Shown here: positions 38,677 to 48,725 of the stretch, piece by piece
Position numbering within the stretch: position 1 is the stretch's first letter
How the letters are laid out: every line of letters begins with the position of its first letter
DNA from: Streptomyces sp. NBC_01428
Lineage (GTDB): Bacteria > Actinomycetota > Actinomycetes > Streptomycetales > Streptomycetaceae
NCBI RefSeq assembly: GCF_036231965.1
Contig: NZ_CP109499.1
Coordinates: 3,038,001-3,102,000, forward strand
Reading direction: 5' to 3'
Length of the DNA: 64,000 nucleotides
Notes under the pieces: model-generated
The model's input: only the letters and a program-made list of their open reading frames with translations
What the model was told of the DNA's origin: nothing
The model's database searches: none
Translations under genes and position numbers: made by a program

Positions 38677-39639
38677 TCAACCCCCCGCGTACAGCGCGCC
38701 GATGGCTGAGGCCGTCGCGGCCAGCTCCGCGCGGGCCGCGGCCGGGGCGAGGACCTCCACCGCGTCCCCGAAGGCCAGCAGGGTCCGGGCCTCGCGCACG
38801 GAACCGTGGGAGAGCCGCGCGATCACCCACTCGTCGGTGCCGTTGTCCTCGGGAGGTTCGGTGAGGACAACGGCGTTGAGGCGCACGAACATGTCCAGGT
38901 GCGAGCGGCGCACCCTGACCGTGACCTCGACGTCTCCCGGCCGCTCCTCGACCTGGCGGCGCAACACCTCCCAGACGTGGGCGAGTTCCACTCCGGGGCG
39001 GCGGCGCACCGGGTCCGGCAGGAGGGTGGCCGCGCCGATCCGGTCCGCGCGGAACAGCCGTGGGGTGCCGCGCCGGTCGGCGACGAGGTACCAGACACCG
39101 GCCTTGGAGACGAGCCCGTACGGGTCGACGGTGTACGTCCGGGGTTCGGTCTCCCCGCCGTGCCGGTAGCGCAGCCGCAGCCTTCGGTCGGTGAACACGG
39201 CGTCCTGCAACACGTCCAGGTCGACGGCCCGTTGGGCCCCGCCCTTCCACCGCGTGGCGTCGACGAGGATGCGTCTGCCGGTGACCTCGGCGGCCGGCCG
39301 GAACGGCGCGGGCAGCGCGGCCATCACCTTGCGCAGCGCGGAGTCGAGCGCCGCGTCCAGACCGAGCGCGGCGTGCGCGCCCTGCGCGGCCAGGACGAAC
39401 AGCGCGCGGGACTCGTCGGCGGTCAGTCCCGTGACGTCCGTACGGAATCCGGTGAGCAGTTCGATGCCGCCGTGCCGGCCGCGTTCGGCGTAGACCGGGA
39501 CACCGGAGGTGGAGAGTGCCTCGACGTCCCGGTAGATGGTGCGCACCGACACCTCCAGGCGGTCGGCGAGTTCATGGGCCGGAACCCGGCCCCGGGTCTG
39601 GAGCAGCAGCAGGATCGAGAGCAGGCGGTCGGACTTCAC
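38677..39639 (-). CDS. YafY-type transcriptional regulator (HTH_11 + WYL)
   Basis: 320 residues. An N-terminal winged helix (RLLSILLLLQTRGRVPAHEL, VSVRTIYRDVEALSTSGVPV) is followed by a WYL domain (~140-220, with VWYLVADRRGTPRLFRADRI) and a C-terminal WCX region. WYL domains bind nucleic acids or small ligands. Divergent by about 100 bp from the TIGR03086-like gene, which it probably regulates; this pairing is common in Streptomyces. GTG start at 39639, with a weak ribosome binding site. Confidence 0.9.
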   Translation of the reverse strand: MKSDRLLSILLLLQTRGRVPAHELADRLEVSVRTIYRDVEALSTSGVPVYAERGRHGGIELLTGFRTDVTGLTADESRALFVLAAQGAHAALGLDAALDSALRKVMAALPAPFRPAAEVTGRRILVDATRWKGGAQRAVDLDVLQDAVFTDRRLRLRYRHGGETEPRTYTVDPYGLVSKAGVWYLVADRRGTPRLFRADRIGAATLLPDPVRRRPGVELAHVWEVLRRQVEERPGDVEVTVRVRRSHLDMFVRLNAVVLTEPPEDNGTDEWVIARLSHGSVREARTLLAFGDAVEVLAPAAARAELAATASAIGALYAGG

Positions 39640-39742
39640 GGGCCCAGGATCGCGCTCACCGGAGCACCCGGCAAATGCTGACGGTGGGTGTCAGGTTATG
39701 CGTCGACAGTGGGGGCACACCGAGACACGGAAGAGGTCGCTC

Positions 39743-40333
39743 ATGAACGTCATGGACCCCCGCCCCCTGTACACGCGCGCCGCCGGCCGGATCGCCGAAC
39801 TCATCGGCACCGTCCGGCCGGATCAGCTCTCCGGCGCCACTCCGTGCGCCGGTTTCGACGTCCGTGTGCTGCTGTCGCACCTGGCCGGAGGCGCCCGGCG
39901 GATCGCGGTGATCGGGGCGGGGGGCGACGGGCTCGCGGTGCGGCCGTTCGTCGACGGCGTCCCGGACGACGGCTGGGTCGCCGCGTACGACGAGGCCCGC
40001 GCGGAGGTGCGGGCGGCGTGGGCCGACGACGCGCGCCTGGAGGCGCTCGTGCGGGTGCCGTGGGGCGAGGCTCCCGGGCGCCAGGCTCTCGCCGGGTACG
40101 TCATGGAGGCCGTCGTCCACACCTGGGACCTGTCCGAGGCGCTCGGCCGGCCGCTCGAACTCGACCCCGAACTGGCCGAGTTCGCGCTCAGGATCGCCGG
40201 CCGGGTGCTGCCCGAGGAGGGGCGTGAGGACCCCGAGCTGCCGTTCGGCCCGGCCCTCCCGGCGCCCGAGGGGGCCGACGCCTACGGCCGACTGGCGGCC
40301 TGGACGGGCCGCCGGCCGTTCGTCACCGCGTGA
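39743..40333 (+). CDS. TIGR03086 family protein (DinB/mycothiol-dependent enzyme fold)
   Basis: 196 residues of the maleylpyruvate-isomerase-like/DinB four-helix fold found in actinobacteria, where many members use mycothiol as cofactor. Recognisable features are LYTRAAGRIAELIGTVRPDQLSGATPC at the start (CAGFDVRVLLSHLAGG, with the first metal His) and the C-terminal EAVVHTWDLSEALGRPLELD, which carries another metal-ligand His. The exact reaction is unknown. ATG at 39743 with AGAGG 7 nt upstream. Probably controlled by the divergent WYL regulator. Confidence 0.85.
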   Translation: MNVMDPRPLYTRAAGRIAELIGTVRPDQLSGATPCAGFDVRVLLSHLAGGARRIAVIGAGGDGLAVRPFVDGVPDDGWVAAYDEARAEVRAAWADDARLEALVRVPWGEAPGRQALAGYVMEAVVHTWDLSEALGRPLELDPELAEFALRIAGRVLPEEGREDPELPFGPALPAPEGADAYGRLAAWTGRRPFVTA

Positions 40334-40667
40334 CCGGACGCCGGACCGGGCGGAGCCGTACCGCCCGGCCGGACGTCGCACGCGACCGAACGGACCACCG
40401 GAAGACCGCGCGTCTCGGGACCTGTCCCGAGGGGAACGCACGCCCACCGAACCGGACCCCCGAACGGGCCCCGGGGGCCGCGCGCACCGGAAGCGGTCGC
40501 CCACGGCGACAGCAGGCCGCGGTCGGAGCCTCCGGCCGAGCCGGGCTCCCGCACGGCTACTGCGGTCGCTCCGTCCCGCTCTCCCCGCCGGCGGTCGAGA
40601 ACGGTCGAGCCGGGCCCCCCGACCGGGGCCCGGCTCGGCCGGGTCGTCCCCCCGACGGAAGTCCCGG
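40334..40667. other. Intergenic region between convergent genes
   Basis: 334 bp of very GC-rich sequence with no credible gene. It contains the strong hairpin at 40607-40636; I see nothing else clear in it. Confidence 0.5.
40607..40636 (-). terminator. Terminator of the thioesterase-like gene
   Basis: gagccgggcccc and ggggcccggctc form a perfect 12-bp stem with a 6-nt loop, 31 nt past the stop at 40668. It may also stop transcripts from the plus-strand gene. Confidence 0.8.
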
Positions 40668-41528
40668 TCAGCCGAGCCGTGCGCGCGCGAGCTGGCGGGA
40701 CTGGGCGACCAGCCGGTCCGCGCTGTCCCACACCTCCGCGTCCTCCTCCAGGAAGCCGCCGGCGAGGTTGCGGGTGGTGATCGACACCCGCAGCGGGCCG
40801 GGGGCCGGACGGCAGCGCACGTGCACGGTGAGTTCGACGGTCGGCACCCAGCCGGACAGCCCGATCTCGAACGCGGTCGGCGGCAGCGCGTCGACGGCGA
40901 GGAGCAGCGAGAGCGGGTCGGCGTCGCGGCCGTCGGCGAGCCCGAACCACGCCCGCATCTCGCCCTTCCCGGAGGGGGCGCCGAGTGCCCAGCCGAGGGT
41001 CGCGGGGTCGAGCTTGAGGAACAGCCGGTCGGTGATCGCCGAGCTGCCGGGGATCGGCGCGGGCGCGTCCTGCGGGCCGAAACACTGGTCCATGGGCGGG
41101 ATCGCGGGGGGCCGCGCGGTCGTCCGGACGTCGTCGGGCAGCGCGTCGAGGTCGCCGTACGAGGCGAGGACGCGGATCCGCTCGACCTCGCGGCCCTCGT
41201 CGTCGTACTGGAAGAGCGACGCCTGGCCCGTCGACAGGGTCCGGCCGGTGCGGACGACGTCCGTACGGACGACGGCGGGGCCCGGCTGGGACGCGGTGAG
41301 GTAGTGCGCGGAGACCGTGAAGGGGTCGGAGTGCGGCAGGGCGTCGGCGAGCGCGCGGCCGAGGACGGCCAGCAGATAGCCGCCGTTGACGGCGGTGATG
41401 ATCGTCCACCCGGCGGAGAGGTCCACGTCGTAGACGCCGGGGGCGCGCCGGGTGACCGCGGTGTCGCGGTCGAACTCGCTGTCGCCGATCGTGGCCCGTG
41501 CGGCCTGTACCGAAGCTGCTTCTGGCAT
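40668..41528 (-). CDS. Acyl-CoA thioesterase family protein (double hotdog, TesB-like)
   Basis: 286 residues, with two tandem hotdog domains. The first has GWTIITAVNGGYLLAVLGRAL and the PFTVSAHYLTASQPGPAVV strand pair, the second FEIGLSGWVPTVELTVHVR. TesB-like enzymes hydrolyse medium- or long-chain acyl-CoA; chain length cannot be read from the sequence. ATG at 41528; the frame is open 15 bp further up but the ribosome binding site is poor. Divergent from a membrane-anchored esterase, with an AT-rich dyad region between. Confidence 0.85.
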   Translation of the reverse strand: MPEAASVQAARATIGDSEFDRDTAVTRRAPGVYDVDLSAGWTIITAVNGGYLLAVLGRALADALPHSDPFTVSAHYLTASQPGPAVVRTDVVRTGRTLSTGQASLFQYDDEGREVERIRVLASYGDLDALPDDVRTTARPPAIPPMDQCFGPQDAPAPIPGSSAITDRLFLKLDPATLGWALGAPSGKGEMRAWFGLADGRDADPLSLLLAVDALPPTAFEIGLSGWVPTVELTVHVRCRPAPGPLRVSITTRNLAGGFLEEDAEVWDSADRLVAQSRQLARARLG

Positions 41529-41540
41529 GCCTGAACGGTA

Positions 41541-41576
41541 CAACAGGAAATTACTAAGCGGTAGCTTTTACTGTTG
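41541..41576. promoter_or_regulatory. AT-rich dyad upstream of the thioesterase gene (candidate operator)
   Basis: caacag (41541-41546) and ctgttg (41571-41576) form an inverted repeat around 24 bp that contains ttactaagcggtagctttta. It begins 12 bp upstream of the thioesterase start and is clearly AT-richer than its surroundings, so it probably overlaps the promoter and may bind a regulator. Confidence 0.4.
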
Positions 41577-41747
41577 CGCGGGGATGAACACCCGGCTGCC
41601 CGGACCGGTCCCCTCCCCCGGCCACGGGCCGCCCCGGACCGGCGGCCGCCCGTGCGGCCCGACCAGGTGGGTGATCCTTCGCCATTTTCTCGGCAAGTGT
41701 CCGGAATCACCCGTGACCAATCGGTCCGGGTGCTCCTCTGACAGGAC

Positions 41748-43019
41748 ATGAGTCTCACCGGGACGCCGTTCCTCCTGACGACGATCGCGCTGTGTGCCGT
41801 CGCCCTCGTGCTGCCGCTGGCCCTGTGGTCCCGGGTTCCCGGACCGGGACCGGTGCGCGGCACGGCGCGGCTGCTGATGCTGCTGTTCGCGCAGGCCACC
41901 GCGATCAGCGTGGTCTTCGTCCTGGTGAACGACGCCAACAGCCTGTACGACGACTGGGCCGACCTCCTCGGCACCGGCGACCACGTCGCACGGGCCGCCG
42001 ACCTCGGCGCGGACGGCACCGGCGGGATCGCGCCGGAGAGCCTTCCCCGGGTGCGGCAGACCTTCGAGCGGGCCGTCGGGCCGGGCATGCGCGAGGCGGG
42101 CGGGGTCCGCGTCACCGAGCTGCGGGGACGGGTCTCCGGTGTGAACGCCGAGGTCTACGTCTGGCTGCCGCCGCAGTACGACGAACCCGCCTTCCGCCGC
42201 CGCTCGTTCCCCGTCGTGGAGCTGCTGCCGGGCTATCCGGGCTCCGCGCGGGCCTGGTTCGGTTCGCTGAAGGTGCACCGGCAGCTGGAGCCGCTGATGC
42301 GCGACGGACGGGTGGCGCCCTTCATCCTCGTCGCACCGCGCACCAGTCTGCTGGCCAGGGCGGACACGGGCTGCGCGAACGTCCCCGGCACGGTCAACGC
42401 GGAGAGCTGGCTCAGTGTCGACGTGCCGAGGATGGTCAGGGACAACTTCCGCGCCGCGGCCGCGCCGGACGGCTGGGCGACCGCCGGGTACTCCGCCGGG
42501 GCGCACTGCGCGACCAAACTGGCCGTCGCCCACCCCGACCGCTACCGGGCCGCGGTGAGCATGTCCGGGTACAACGACCCGCGCGAGGAACGCAGTTCGC
42601 TCGCCGGCCGCACCCCGGAGCTGCGGCTGCGGAACGACCCCTCCGTCCGGCTCCGTGCCACCCGTGTCCCGCCGCCGGTCGCGCTCTACTTCTCCGGCGA
42701 GTCCGGCGACGGCTACGAGGCGGGCGCGGCGATCCAGCGGATCGCGAAGGCGCCGACGCGGGTGGACGTGGTGCTGCTGCCGCGCAGCGCGGGCGGCCAC
42801 GACATGGGCCTGTGGCGGCCGCAGCTGCCGGAGGTGTTCCGCTGGCTGACGGACCGCTTCCGGGCGCGGGCCGCCGTCGCGCCGGGCGCTCCCGGGGCGG
42901 CGGGCAGGGACGGCGTACGCGGCCCCGGCGGCACCGGCACCCTGGTGGAGACCGGCGACACGGGGAGCTCCCTGGACGTCGTCGGAGCCGGCCGGGTCAG
43001 GGGGTCTCGTCCTCGCTGA
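41748..43019 (+). CDS. Membrane-anchored esterase (alpha/beta hydrolase, Esterase D/PF00756 type)
   Basis: 423 residues. Two N-terminal hydrophobic segments (LLTTIALCAVALVLPLAL and LLMLLFAQATAISVVFVLV) anchor it in the membrane, followed by an extracytoplasmic hydrolase domain from about residue 125. The nucleophile elbow is GYSAGAHCA (~247) and the His is in GGHDMGLW (~350); VYVWLPPQYDEP and VVELLPGYPGS are typical of the family that includes mycolyltransferases and S-formylglutathione hydrolase. The Gly/Ala-rich last 50 residues look disordered. Its 3' end overlaps the convergent UPF0126 gene by 23 bp. Substrate unknown. Confidence 0.85.
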   Translation: MSLTGTPFLLTTIALCAVALVLPLALWSRVPGPGPVRGTARLLMLLFAQATAISVVFVLVNDANSLYDDWADLLGTGDHVARAADLGADGTGGIAPESLPRVRQTFERAVGPGMREAGGVRVTELRGRVSGVNAEVYVWLPPQYDEPAFRRRSFPVVELLPGYPGSARAWFGSLKVHRQLEPLMRDGRVAPFILVAPRTSLLARADTGCANVPGTVNAESWLSVDVPRMVRDNFRAAAAPDGWATAGYSAGAHCATKLAVAHPDRYRAAVSMSGYNDPREERSSLAGRTPELRLRNDPSVRLRATRVPPPVALYFSGESGDGYEAGAAIQRIAKAPTRVDVVLLPRSAGGHDMGLWRPQLPEVFRWLTDRFRARAAVAPGAPGAAGRDGVRGPGGTGTLVETGDTGSSLDVVGAGRVRGSRPR

Positions 43020-43668
43020 CCGTCGACCGGCGGTTCCAGGCCCGCGGAGCACGCCAGTGGAACCGCATCGCGAGCAGCCGCAGCACGAAGGCCGTGACCA
43101 CCGCGAGGCCGCTGGTGAAGGGGGTGAGCGCGTCGTAGCGGATGCAGAGCGCCACCATCGTGGCGCCGACGATCGCGGGAACGGCGTACAGGTCGCGGTC
43201 CCAGCGCAGCAGCGAGGGCACTTCGTTGGCGAGGACGTCGCGCAGCACACCGCCGCCGACCGCGGTCCCGAGGCCGAGGGCGGCCGAGGCGGTGAGGCCG
43301 AGCCCGTAGTCGTACGCCTTCACGGTGCCGGTGACGCAGAACAGTCCGAGTCCGGCCGCGTCGAAGACGTTCACGCCGACCTGGATGCGCTCCACCTGGG
43401 GGTGCAGGAAGAACACGAGCAGGGCGGCGACCAGTGGCGTGGTGAAGTACCCCAGGTCGGTGAAGGCGGCCGGGGGCACGGCGCCGATGACGATGTCGCG
43501 CAGCAGCCCTCCGCCCAGCGCGGTGATCTCCGCGAGAACGGCTATGCCGAAGACGTCGAAGTTCTTCCGGACGGCCAGCAGCGCGCCGGAGATCGCGAAG
43601 ACGAAAATGCCGATCAGGTCGAGCGTGTGCTGGACGGAGGGGCTGAAGAGTTGCAGGAGCACCCCCAC
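42997..43668 (-). CDS. TRIC cation channel family (UPF0126) membrane protein
   Basis: 223 residues with about seven membrane helices and two homologous halves, each carrying the family signature: ITALGGGLLRDIVIG in the first and GTAVGGGVLRDVLANEVP in the second. Prokaryotic TRIC channels conduct potassium or other monovalent cations as trimers. GTG start at 43668. The C-terminal tail overlaps the convergent esterase gene. Confidence 0.92.
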   Translation of the reverse strand: MGVLLQLFSPSVQHTLDLIGIFVFAISGALLAVRKNFDVFGIAVLAEITALGGGLLRDIVIGAVPPAAFTDLGYFTTPLVAALLVFFLHPQVERIQVGVNVFDAAGLGLFCVTGTVKAYDYGLGLTASAALGLGTAVGGGVLRDVLANEVPSLLRWDRDLYAVPAIVGATMVALCIRYDALTPFTSGLAVVTAFVLRLLAMRFHWRAPRAWNRRSTVSEDETP

Positions 43669-43709
43669 ATTCTCACCTGTCGCGGGGTGTGCGCCTTACG
43701 AAGCAAGGT

Positions 43710-45101
43710 CTAGACGGCGGGCTTGCCTGGGGTGAAGAGCCAGGTCTGGAAGAGGTCGTCGAGCTGCCGGCCGGAGATCCGCTCCGCGAGGGAGATGAAG
43801 TCGGCGGTGCTCGCGTTGCCGTAGCGGTGCAGCTTCGTCCAGGCGGGCAGCAGCTTGAAGAACGCGGTGTCGCCGATGCGTTCACGCAGCATCTGGAGGG
43901 TCATCGCGCCCCGCTGGTAGACGGCGGAGGCGAACATCGTGTCCCGCTGCGGGTCACCGACGGTGGTCTGCCAGAAGGAGGAGTCCGCGGGCCGGGAGCC
44001 GTAGCCGGCGACGAACGAGTCGTGCGCGGAGCGGACGCCCTGGTGCTCCGACCACAGCCACTGCGCGTAGGTGGCGAAGCCCTCGTTCAGCCAGATGTCC
44101 TTCCAGTGGGCGACCGAGACGGAGTCGCCGAACCACTGGTGGGCCAGCTCGTGCACGATCGTCAACTCGGAGCGCACCGCCGAGTACGCGGGCTTCGACT
44201 GGACCTCCAGGGAGAACCCGGCCTGCGGCATGTCGTCGACGATCGCGCCGGTCTCCTCGAACGGGTACGGGCCGAAGACCTGGGACCAGTAGTCGGTGGC
44301 CGCGGCGGTGACGGCGTACACGTCGACGCTGTTGCTGTTCGCGAGCACCGGGTCGATGGCGACGTAGATGGGCGTGCCGGCGGGCGTCCTGCCCGTCCGC
44401 ACGTCGAACTTCCCGATGGTCGCGGTCGCCAGGTAGGTGGCCATGGGCCGGCTCTCGCGCCAGTGCGTGACCGTGCGGCCGCCCCGGTCGTGCGTCGAGA
44501 CCAGACGTCCGTTGGAGACGCCGGTCAGGCCCTTGGGCGCGGTGATGCGGATGTCGTAGGTCGCCTTGTCGGACGGGTGGTCGCTGGAGGGGAACCATGT
44601 GGAGGCGGCGTTGGGTTCGCAGGCGACGAAGACGCCGTCGGCGGTCTTCATCCACCCGTAGTCGGACCCGAACACGATCGGGCCGCTGAGCGCCTCGGGG
44701 ACTCCGCCGTAGGTGACGGTGACCGTGAAGGTCCGGCCCTTGGCCAGCGGGCCGCGCGGGGTGACGCGGATCTCGTCGCCCGACCGCGTGAAGTGGGCGC
44801 GTCTGCCGTTCACCTCGACCTTGGTGACGTCCAGCTTCTGGAGGTCGAGGTCGAAGGAGGAGAGGTTCTGGGTGGCGCGGGCGGTGAGGGTGGTCCGGCC
44901 GTCGAGGCGGTCGGTGGCCGGGTCGTACGCCACGTCGAGGGCGTAGTGGCGGGCGTCGAAACCGCCGTTGCCGAGCTGGGGGAAGTAGGTGTCGCCGATG
45001 CCGTCGGCGCCCGGGGTGGGGGCGGAGGAGGCGGCGACGAGGAAGAAGGAGACCGCCGCGGTGGCGAGGGCCCCTAAACGTGCCGAACGGGAGAGTGCCA
45101 T
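43710..45101 (-). CDS. Secreted M1-family zinc metallopeptidase
   Basis: 463 residues with a signal peptide (LGALATAAVSFFLVAASSA). An N-terminal beta domain is followed by the gluzincin catalytic domain: the zinc site HELAHQWFGD with Glu in WLNEGFATYAQW (~300-330) and the exopeptidase-type region around GFSLEVQSKPAY in place of the standard GAMEN. Length is short for an aminopeptidase N, as in other actinobacterial secreted M1 proteins. ATG at 45101 with AGGGA 6 nt upstream. The first codons are complementary to a segment of the 5' leader (see the hairpin at 45081-45179). It follows the opp operon on the same strand after a terminator, and may help to produce peptides for import. Confidence 0.9.
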   Translation of the reverse strand: MALSRSARLGALATAAVSFFLVAASSAPTPGADGIGDTYFPQLGNGGFDARHYALDVAYDPATDRLDGRTTLTARATQNLSSFDLDLQKLDVTKVEVNGRRAHFTRSGDEIRVTPRGPLAKGRTFTVTVTYGGVPEALSGPIVFGSDYGWMKTADGVFVACEPNAASTWFPSSDHPSDKATYDIRITAPKGLTGVSNGRLVSTHDRGGRTVTHWRESRPMATYLATATIGKFDVRTGRTPAGTPIYVAIDPVLANSNSVDVYAVTAAATDYWSQVFGPYPFEETGAIVDDMPQAGFSLEVQSKPAYSAVRSELTIVHELAHQWFGDSVSVAHWKDIWLNEGFATYAQWLWSEHQGVRSAHDSFVAGYGSRPADSSFWQTTVGDPQRDTMFASAVYQRGAMTLQMLRERIGDTAFFKLLPAWTKLHRYGNASTADFISLAERISGRQLDDLFQTWLFTPGKPAV

Positions 45102-45179
45102 TTAGCGTCCCTTTCGTACGTGTGCCGATCAGAATCGATCAGACGGACACGCAGGACTCTGCACTCTCCCGTTCGGGCA
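45081..45179 (-). promoter_or_regulatory. Long-range inverted repeat covering the start of the M1 peptidase mRNA
   Basis: tgccgaacgggagagtgc at 45081-45098 (codons 2-7 of the peptidase) is complementary to gcactctcccgttcgggca at 45161-45179, with a single extra base; 14 bp pair without interruption. The arms are 62 nt apart. If the transcript begins upstream of 45179, this helix would lie right against the start codon and could limit translation initiation. Confidence 0.55.
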
Positions 45180-45200
45180 TGTTCATGACTTTGCCAAGTC

Positions 45201-45223
45201 GTCACGGGCTGGGGGCCCGTGAC
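45201..45223 (-). terminator. Terminator of the oligopeptide transporter operon
   Basis: gtcacgggc and gcccgtgac form a perfect 9-bp stem with a TGGGG loop, 19 nt past the stop of the last ATPase gene. Confidence 0.8.
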
Positions 45224-45241
45224 TCCTGACAGCCGAGGACG

Positions 45242-47648
<2,407 letters not shown>

Positions 47649-47652
<4 letters not shown>

Positions 47653-48656
47653 GAGAGCCTCACCCGCGGGTCGGCGGCTGCGTACAGCAGGTCCACCAGG
47701 AGATTTGCGATGACGACGAAGAAGGCGGCGAGGAGCGTAACGCCGAGGATCTTCGGCAGGTCGTTGTCGGTGATGCCCTGCACCGCGTACTGCCCGACAC
47801 CGTGCAGGGAGAACACGGTCTCGGTGATCACGGCACCGCCGAGCAGCAGACCGAGGTCCATGCCGAAGACGGTGATGATCGGGGTGAGGGCGGCGCGCAG
47901 TCCGTGCCGGACCACGACCCTGCCCTCGCGCAGGCCCTTGGCACGGGCCGTGCGGATGAAGTCCTCGTTCATCGTCTCCAGCATGCCCGAGCGGGTGAGC
48001 CGGGCGTAGATGGCGGAGTACAGCAGAGCGAGTGAACACCACGCCGGGAAGAGGGTGTTGGCCCACTGCGCCGGGTTCTCGGTGAGCGGCACGTACGTGG
48101 TGCCGAAGATCGGCCACTGGTAGGCGAAGAGCAGCAGCGCCAGGTTGCCCGTGAAGAACATGGGCAGCGAGACACCGGCGAGCGCGACGCCCATGAAGGT
48201 GCGGTCGAAGATCGAGCGGGGCTTCAGCGCGGAGACCACGCCGATGGCCACACCGGACACCAGCCACAGCACCGCGGCGCCGCCGGCGAGGGAAAGCGTG
48301 ATCGGAAGGCGGGAGGTCAGCTCCGGCCAGACCGCCTGGTGGGTCTTGAAGGAGTACCCGAAGCACGGCGCGCTGCAGTGTGCCGTGGTGGGGCCGAGGT
48401 CATAGGTAGCGCCGCTGACGATCCCCTTGATGAAGTGCCAGTACTGGACGTAGACGGGCTGGTCCAGACCGAGGTTGTGCTTGACCGCGAGAATGTCGGC
48501 CTTCGACGGGCTCTTCCCGATGTACTGCTGAGCCAGCTGGTCGGGGGTCTGACCGGCCAGTCTGGGGAGCAGGAAGAAGATGGCGAAGGTGACCGCGGAG
48601 ACGACCAGGAGCAGGATCGCTGCCGCTGCCGTCCGACGGAGGATGTACGAGATCAC
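47649..48656 (-). CDS. Oligopeptide ABC transporter permease (OppB/DppB type)
   Basis: 335 residues with six membrane helices, the first at [26 protein letters not shown]. The cytoplasmic EAA loop that docks on the ATPase is recognisable in [19 protein letters not shown]. An extra extracellular insert with two Cys ([12 protein letters not shown], ~100) is present. It follows the binding-protein gene by 69 bp, across a strong hairpin, and is translationally coupled to the next ATPase gene. Confidence 0.93.
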
Positions 48657-48668
48657 GGGGATCGGCGC

Positions 48669-48699
48669 TGGTGCCCGCGGGCTGAGCCCGCGGGCACCA
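48669..48699 (-). terminator. Strong hairpin between the binding-protein and permease genes
   Basis: tggtgcccgcgggc and gcccgcgggcacca form a perfect 14-bp stem with a TGA loop. It lies 26 nt after the binding-protein stop. It probably acts as a partial terminator or 3' stabiliser, giving more binding protein than permease and ATPase. Confidence 0.75.
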
Positions 48700-48725
48700 A
48701 TGCCTTCACCTGCCTTCCGGGGCTA

